This document shows positions 23,361 through 27,546 of a stretch of 27,546 nt of DNA, piece after piece. The stretch covers positions 1 through 27,546 of the forward strand of contig DETM01000046.1 in assembly GCA_002361655.1 (NCBI GenBank), written 5' to 3'. Every line of letters starts with the position of its first letter. Position 1 is the first letter of the stretch. The stretch comes from Prevotella sp. UBA3288. Lineage in GTDB: Bacteria > Bacteroidota > Bacteroidia > Bacteroidales > Bacteroidaceae. The position numbers and the translations under genes were made by a program. The notes beneath the pieces were generated by a model, which did not search any database, had not been told where the DNA came from, and worked only from the letters and a program-made list of their open reading frames with translations.

Positions 23361-26515
<3,155 letters not shown>

Positions 26516-26536
26516 GCAACTTAATCACAACTAACG

Positions 26537-27382
26537 ATGAAACACCTCAAACTACTGACAATGCTTCTGCTGGCCGTCCTGCTGACATCGGCCACCAACC
26601 GCAAGCCGACGACTATCTTCATCATCGGTGACTCGACAGCCGCCGAGAAAGACCTCTCGAAGGGTTCGCCCGAACGAGGGTGGGGCATGGCCCTGGGCTG
26701 CTATTTCGATCCCGACTTTATCCGGGTGGACAACCATGCCGTCAACGGGCGCTCGTCGCTGTCGTTCTTCAACGAGGGACGCTGGCAGAAAGTGCTCGAC
26801 CTCATCCAACCCGGCGACTACGTCATCATACAGTTCGGCCATAACGACGAGAAACCCAAGGCCGACCGCCACACCGATCCAGGTTCGACGTTCGACTATA
26901 TGTTGGCTCGCTATGTCCGCGAGACCCGTGAGAAGGGCGGCATTCCGGTGCTGATGAACTGTGTGGTGCGCCGCAACTATACACTGACCCTGCCGAAGGG
27001 CGACGACGAGGCCTTGCGCAACACCACTTTCAAGGACGCGCCGAAGCAGATAGAGGGCGACACGCTGGTCGACACGCATGGTCTCTATCGTGTGGCTCCG
27101 CGCGACGTGGCACGGCGCATGAACTGCCTCTTCGTTGATGCCAACCAGATTACCCACGACCTTGAGACCAGTCTGGGCAAGGAGGGCAGCAAGAAGTTGC
27201 ACATGTGGTATAAGCCCGGCGAGCACCCTGCGCTGCCGAAGGGCCGGCAGGACAATACCCACTACAACGTGTGGGGTGCCCATCAGGTGGCTGCCCGTCT
27301 GGCCGATGCTCTGTGCGAGGAGATTCCCCTGTTGAGCAAGTATCATACCAACGACGAGCCCTGCCGTATGCGAACGGAATAA
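26537..27382 (+). CDS. SGNH-family esterase, rhamnogalacturonan acetylesterase-like (CE12)
   Basis: The 281-residue protein has a signal peptide (basic MKHLK, hydrophobic core to about residue 19), so it is secreted or periplasmic. The SGNH blocks are clear: FIIGDSTAAE (nucleophile Ser33), VNGRSS (Gly71 region), FGHNDEKP (Asn103) and DNTHYNVWGA with the catalytic Asp239 and His242. The GDSTA/NGRSS/GHND combination with the late DxxH fits rhamnogalacturonan acetylesterases, which remove acetyl groups from pectin. No other pectin genes are nearby; it sits 21 bases after hisS and may be read through from it. Confidence 0.88.
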   Translation: MKHLKLLTMLLLAVLLTSATNRKPTTIFIIGDSTAAEKDLSKGSPERGWGMALGCYFDPDFIRVDNHAVNGRSSLSFFNEGRWQKVLDLIQPGDYVIIQFGHNDEKPKADRHTDPGSTFDYMLARYVRETREKGGIPVLMNCVVRRNYTLTLPKGDDEALRNTTFKDAPKQIEGDTLVDTHGLYRVAPRDVARRMNCLFVDANQITHDLETSLGKEGSKKLHMWYKPGEHPALPKGRQDNTHYNVWGAHQVAARLADALCEEIPLLSKYHTNDEPCRMRTE

Positions 27383-27405
27383 ACGAGACATCGTATAAAT
27401 TACGC

Positions 27406-27444
27406 AACAAATCCTGCAAAATATTTGCGGGATTTGTTTTTTTT
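27406..27444 (+). terminator. intrinsic terminator after the esterase gene
   Basis: A 15-bp stem (27406-27420 with 27424-27438, one G:T wobble) with a 3-base ATA loop is followed by a run of Ts. Its 3' arm contains the TTTG of the next promoter (27424-27427). Confidence 0.88.
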
Positions 27445-27455
27445 ACGTATCTTTG
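27424..27455 (+). promoter_or_regulatory. promoter of the rubredoxin-type gene
   Basis: TTTG (27424-27427) and TATCTTTG (27448-27455) are exactly 20 bases apart. ATG 27497 is about 40 bases downstream. The promoter is superimposed on the preceding terminator. Confidence 0.7.
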
Positions 27456-27496
27456 CACAAAACCAAATTATATACTAAACAAATACTATTGAGATT

Positions 27497-27546
27497 ATGA
27501 AGAAGAAGTTTATCTGCGCCGTTTGTGGATATATCTACGAAGGCGA
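27497..27546 (+). CDS. rubredoxin-type protein (partial, runs off right edge)
   Basis: Only 16 codons are visible: MKKKFICAVCGYIYEG. The C-x-x-C-G-Y-x-Y pattern is the first iron-binding knuckle of a rubredoxin domain, a small Fe(Cys)4 electron carrier used by anaerobes in peroxide and oxygen reduction. The following residues would separate free rubredoxin (about 54 residues) from a longer rubredoxin-domain protein such as a rubrerythrin-like enzyme. It has its own promoter. Confidence 0.75.
   Translation, partial: MKKKFICAVCGYIYEG

Overview
The window looks like a chromosomal segment of a Bacteroidales bacterium, most likely from the Prevotella group. Four things point there. Promoters match the Bacteroidota pattern (TTTG, about 20 bases, then TAnnTTTG). 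Most genes lack a Shine-Dalgarno sequence. There is a complete six-gene Na+-translocating NADH:quinone reductase operon. Several neighbourhoods (lipoprotein-murB, SPOR-ruvX-def-TPR, fur-purA-hisS) are ones I associate with this group. It is mostly core housekeeping DNA. I found no prophage, CRISPR array, intact transposase or toxin cluster.

Layout. 1-3923 (minus): an RND efflux operon, with the adaptor lipoprotein first and then the inner-membrane pump, which runs off the left edge. 3976-3987: two back-to-back promoters. 4049-4661 (plus): a tiny secreted protein, then a PrxQ/Bcp peroxidase. 4669-5212 (minus): a 5'-truncated ybeY remnant beside a REP-like palindrome, then the terminator and genes of a two-tRNA unit, Arg(CCG) and Val(CAC). 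5353-8007 (plus): an envelope lipoprotein, murB and a PhnP-like metallohydrolase. 8027-8886 (minus): a three-gene envelope module (YtxH, holin-like membrane protein, small charged protein). 9109-12698 (plus): SPOR lipoprotein, ruvX, def and a large exported TPR protein. 12750-17129 (minus): a 1459-residue TamB-like protein. 17467-23210 (plus): nqrABCDEF, ended by a strong terminator. 23361-26515 (plus): a Fur-family regulator, purA and hisS, closely packed. 26537-27382 (plus): an SGNH esterase resembling rhamnogalacturonan acetylesterases. 27497 to the edge: the start of a rubredoxin-type protein.

How it works together. The envelope theme is strong: efflux, MurB, SPOR lipoprotein, TamB-like protein and YtxH/holin module. 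Nqr supplies the sodium-motive energy step of an anaerobic respiratory chain. Bcp and the rubredoxin-type protein suggest management of oxygen and peroxide exposure. The esterase suggests growth on pectin.

I see no convincing new multi-gene system. The most unusual signals are small: (i) AT-rich microrepeats with a period near seven bases in the spacers just before def, nqrB and nqrD; (ii) a related pyrimidine-rich repeat that encodes the TPR protein's signal peptide and forms an exact 16-base inverted repeat around its start; (iii) ybeY cut off beside a REP-like hairpin; (iv) a 48-residue secreted protein with its own promoter.
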